Positions 45,827 to 48,360 of a stretch of 48,360 nucleotides of DNA are shown in pieces. Under the pieces are notes generated by a model that had not been told where the DNA came from, made no database searches, and worked only from the letters and a program-made list of their open reading frames with translations. The first letter of the stretch is position 1. Each line of letters starts with the position of its first letter. A program made the translations under genes and the position numbers. The stretch is from Lachnospiraceae bacterium (GTDB taxonomy: Bacteria > Bacillota > Clostridia > Lachnospirales > Lachnospiraceae), in contig JAEEXG010000016.1 of the NCBI GenBank assembly GCA_016291405.1, positions 1-48,360 on the forward strand, in the 5' to 3' direction.

Positions 45827-46321
45827 ATGTTAAAGAAGTATTTATTTGTGTTCTTTTTATCGATGGTTCCCCTTGTGGAATTAAGAGGTGCGATTCCTTT
45901 CGCATACGGCTTTAAGGCTGATGACCCGGCTTTCAATTTGCTTACTGCGTATATTATTATTGCGATAGGCAACATGCTTCCGGTTCCATTCATTTTCTTC
46001 TTCGCGCGTAAGGTGCTTGAATGGGGAGCTGACAAGCCTGTAATAGGAAAGTTTTTTAAGTTCTGTCTTGAGAAAGGCCATAAGGGCGGAGAAAAGTTAA
46101 AGAGTAAGGCAGGAAAAGGTCTTTTTGTTGCACTTCTTCTTTTTGTAGGAATTCCCCTTCCGGGAACAGGTGCGTGGACAGGTACTCTTGCCGCATCAAT
46201 TCTCGATATGGATTTTAAATCAAGCATTCTTGCAGTAATACTTGGTGTTGCTTTGGCAGCACTCATTGTAAGCGCTGCATGTCTTTTAGGATTCGGAGCT
46301 TGGCTCGGAATCACGGGGTAA
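45827..46321 (+). CDS. COG2426 / small multidrug export-type membrane protein
   Basis: The 164-residue protein has about four hydrophobic segments. The ELRGAIPFAYG motif near residue 18, NMLPVPFIFFFARKVLEW and the GIPLPGTGAWTGTLAA motif match the Sm_multidrug_ex family (PF06695, COG2426). Despite the name, the function of this family is unclear. The ribosome site GGAGAG overlaps the end of hisC, four bases upstream, so it is translationally linked to hisC. Confidence 0.8.
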   Translation: MLKKYLFVFFLSMVPLVELRGAIPFAYGFKADDPAFNLLTAYIIIAIGNMLPVPFIFFFARKVLEWGADKPVIGKFFKFCLEKGHKGGEKLKSKAGKGLFVALLLFVGIPLPGTGAWTGTLAASILDMDFKSSILAVILGVALAALIVSAACLLGFGAWLGITG

Positions 46322-46330
46322 TATTTTTTC

Positions 46331-47083
46331 ATGGAAGCTTATACGGATTTTGCATCTTTGTATGATGAGTTTATGAAAGAAACTCCATATGAAGAATGGT
46401 GCGAAATGATTTCTTCTAACTTAAAAGAATACGGAATTACGGAGGGCCTTGTGTGTGAACTTGGCTCAGGAACCGGTAAAATGACAAGGCTTTTAAGGGA
46501 CAAAGGCTTTGATATGATAGGCGTTGATTCTTCCGAAGAAATGCTTATGATAGCAAAAGAAAAAGAAGGCGCAAAAACCGATATTTTGTACCTTTGTCAG
46601 GACATGAGAGAGTTTGAATTATACGGTACCGTAAAAGCCGTTGTAAGCGTGTGCGATTGCATCAATTATCTTTTGGAAGATGAGGATGTGGTTCAGACTT
46701 TTAAGCTTGCAAACAATTACCTTGACCCTAAGGGCATTTTCTATTTTGACTTTAACACAAAGTATAAATACAAAAATGTCATAGGCGATTCAACAATTGC
46801 CGAAAACTTAGAGGATAAGGCTTTTATCTGGGATAACTTTTATGATGAAGAAACCGCGATAAATCAATACGACATTACCTTCTTTACTAAAGAAAAGGGC
46901 TCCGATTTGTTTAAACGCTTTTCTGAGACCCATTTACAAAGAGGGTATACTTTGAGTGAAATGAAGAAGTTTATAAAAAAGGCCGGCCTTGAGTTTGTAA
47001 AGGCCTTTGATGTTGATACAAAGGGCGAAGTTACTTCAAAAAGTGAGAGAATCGCCGTTATAGCAAGAGAGAGCGGAAAGTAA
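46331..47083 (+). CDS. Class I SAM-dependent methyltransferase
   Basis: The 250-residue protein has a Rossmann-fold methyltransferase: motif I CELGSGTGKMTRLL near residues 43-56, the acidic residue of motif II in GVDSSEEML, and the later FYFDFNTKYKYKN and EGWT-like beta strands. This resembles YqeM-type proteins. The substrate is not known. It starts nine bases after the COG2426 gene without a clear ribosome site, and its stop overlaps the hslO ATG by one base (TAATG). Confidence 0.8.
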   Translation: MEAYTDFASLYDEFMKETPYEEWCEMISSNLKEYGITEGLVCELGSGTGKMTRLLRDKGFDMIGVDSSEEMLMIAKEKEGAKTDILYLCQDMREFELYGTVKAVVSVCDCINYLLEDEDVVQTFKLANNYLDPKGIFYFDFNTKYKYKNVIGDSTIAENLEDKAFIWDNFYDEETAINQYDITFFTKEKGSDLFKRFSETHLQRGYTLSEMKKFIKKAGLEFVKAFDVDTKGEVTSKSERIAVIARESGK

Positions 47084-47955
47084 TGGATACAATAATTAGA
47101 GCTACGGCAGCAGGCGCTAAAATAAGAGCCTTTGCCGCTACAACAAAAGAAATGGTTGAAACCGCAAGAGCGGCCCACAACACAAGCCCCATAATGACGG
47201 CGGCTTTAGGCAGAATGATGACTGCAGGCGCTATGATGGGAATAATGCAAAAAGGCGATAAAGATATCGTTACCCTAATGATTCAGTCAGACGGCCCCGC
47301 AAAAGGACTTACTGTTACTGCCGATTCACACGGTAGAGTAAAAGGGTTTCCTTATGTAGCCGATGTTATGCTTCCTCCAAATGCCAAGGGAAAGCTTGAC
47401 GTGGGCGGCGCCATAGGAAGAGGCTTTTTAAGAGTAATAAAGGATTTAGGCCTTAAAGACCCTTATGTGGGCGAAGTGGAACTCTTAACAGGAGAAATCG
47501 GAGACGACATTACAAGATACTTTGTGGAAAGTGAGCAGGTGCCTTCATCCGTAGGCTTAGGCGTATTAATGAATAAAGATAACACTGTAGCGGAAGCAGG
47601 CGGATTTATTATTCAGGTAATGCCTTTTTGCGATGATGAAATTATAGATAAGCTTGAAGAAAACTTATCAAAGATTACTTCCGTAACTGATTTGTTAAAA
47701 TCAGGCAAAACTCCCAAAGAAATCTTGGAACTTGCTTTAGACGGATTTGACATTGAATTTAACGACGAAGTAGAAACCAAGTTTTACTGTAACTGCTCAA
47801 AGGACAGATTTGCAAAAGGCCTTATTTCTTTAGACAGAAAAGAAATGAAGGAAATGATCGATGAAGGAAAGACCATCGAAGTTAATTGCAGTTTCTGCGG
47901 TAAACATTATTATTTCACCAAAGAAGAGTTAATTGAAATTGATTCTTTAAGATAA
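47083..47955 (+). CDS. hslO: Hsp33 redox-regulated chaperone
   Basis: The 290-residue protein is Hsp33, a cytoplasmic holdase switched on by oxidation. The C-terminal zinc centre is complete: Cys236-x-Cys238 and Cys269-x-x-Cys272. The N-terminal region has the family motif AAHNTSPIMTAALGRMMTAG, and GGFIIQVMP is present near the linker. Length is usual for the family. It is translationally coupled to the methyltransferase gene and ends in a strong terminator. In an anaerobe, it would protect proteins during oxygen exposure (established family role). Confidence 0.93.
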   Translation: MDTIIRATAAGAKIRAFAATTKEMVETARAAHNTSPIMTAALGRMMTAGAMMGIMQKGDKDIVTLMIQSDGPAKGLTVTADSHGRVKGFPYVADVMLPPNAKGKLDVGGAIGRGFLRVIKDLGLKDPYVGEVELLTGEIGDDITRYFVESEQVPSSVGLGVLMNKDNTVAEAGGFIIQVMPFCDDEIIDKLEENLSKITSVTDLLKSGKTPKEILELALDGFDIEFNDEVETKFYCNCSKDRFAKGLISLDRKEMKEMIDEGKTIEVNCSFCGKHYYFTKEELIEIDSLR

Positions 47956-47956
47956 A

Positions 47957-47987
47957 AAACGGAGCCCTACAAGGGCTCCGTTTTATT
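47957..47987. terminator. Strong bidirectional terminator after hslO
   Basis: AAACGGAGCCCT (47957-47968), loop ACA, AGGGCTCCG and TTTT after. It also faces the convergent gene ending at 47988. Confidence 0.9.
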
Positions 47988-48360
47988 TTACTCATTTATA
48001 AATTCATAAAACTTCTTTGCAGCATCTACATGCTTTGCATTTGCCCAGATGCCAAAGTAAACTTTGTCTGTTGCATAGCAAAGGTTTTCTTCGCTCTTAA
48101 GACCTTTAGCATCGCTTACATCAATAAGGAAGGGGATTTCTTCTCCTACGGGCTTATCGGTATCGGGATCGTTTAGCTTAAGCCAGATGACTTTGTCGCC
48201 AAGGTCTTCTAAAAATTTCTCATCATATACTTCTCTTAAATCCATAAACATATCGGACTTTGCGTAGTGCTCACCGTACTCAGGGGGAGTAAGGCAGGCA
48301 TCTGCGGAAGCGGAAGCAACAACTGCCATAAGCTTTTGCATGCTTGCGTATGTTGTCTGG
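47988..48360 (-). CDS. C-terminal part of a Lachnospiraceae solute-binding-like protein (partial)
   Basis: The frame is open to the right edge (it continues QTTYAS before the internal Met at 48341), so its start is outside the window. About 123 residues are visible. The part includes MQKLMAVVASASADACLTPPEYGEHY and a closing NAKHVDAAKKFYEFINE. The layout, with a test for a residue-binding region followed by a helix that ends with KKFYEF, is that of extracellular solute-binding proteins. I recognise it only as similar to unnamed Lachnospiraceae proteins, so the binding role is a suggestion. Confidence 0.5.
   Translation of the reverse strand, partial: QTTYASMQKLMAVVASASADACLTPPEYGEHYAKSDMFMDLREVYDEKFLEDLGDKVIWLKLNDPDTDKPVGEEIPFLIDVSDAKGLKSEENLCYATDKVYFGIWANAKHVDAAKKFYEFINE

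Overview
The window looks like chromosomal DNA of a low-GC Gram-positive anaerobe, most likely a member of the Lachnospiraceae (Butyrivibrio/Roseburia-like). Supporting points are the AT-rich intergenic DNA, strong GGAGG-type ribosome sites, Firmicutes-type RpoB and RpoC, a GH3 beta-glucosidase with the reversed domain order known from rumen Butyrivibrio and Ruminococcus, a DUF4860 pseudopilin-type cassette and the GlpA/oxidoreductase/DUF1667/GlpK glycerol operon. The genus is inference; no rRNA or tRNA gene was seen.

Layout. 1-1049: end of an oligopeptide ABC transporter operon (OppD-like tail, OppF-like ATPase). 1104-3571: a membrane-anchored divergent ApbE-like protein and an ArsB/SLC13-type permease. 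3589-5448: a TetR regulator divergent from a YerB-type (DUF3048) lipoprotein. 5537-11337: operon of GtrA membrane protein, permuted GH3 beta-glucosidase and a hybrid histidine kinase. 11425-19475: rpoB-rpoC with its own promoter and terminator, detached from its usual ribosomal protein neighbours. 19491-24971 (minus): a nine-gene operon with a membrane GGDEF-like protein (GGNEF), an ECF sigma factor, a putative anti-sigma membrane protein, a transglutaminase-fold lipoprotein, a T2SS-F/PilC-like protein and four small pilin-like membrane proteins. 25122-32499 (plus, divergent): three near-identical ECF-type promoters (TGAACC, 17 bp, CGTC or AGTC) driving a small membrane protein, a PilZ protein plus a large coiled-coil surface protein, and a second, paralogous surface protein. 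32571-37260: glycerol utilisation operon. 37347-40055: a second hybrid kinase, followed by a 294-bp nested inverted repeat and a convergent MATE exporter. 41841-44664: a GT2 glycosyltransferase and a Cys/His-rich membrane-anchored ectodomain protein. 44770-47955: hisC, COG2426 membrane protein, methyltransferase, hslO. 47988-48360: the end of an incomplete minus-strand gene.

The most interesting part is 19491-32499. I read it as one surface-structure system: an ECF sigma factor and its presumed membrane anti-sigma, encoded beside a pilus-like export cassette, face three promoters of a single ECF-like pattern that control a PilZ protein and two stalk-like surface proteins sharing a signal peptide and an unusual WWW...GTTGAEL...RR C-terminal anchor. 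The sequence shows the genes, motifs and promoter repeats directly; that they work together is inference.
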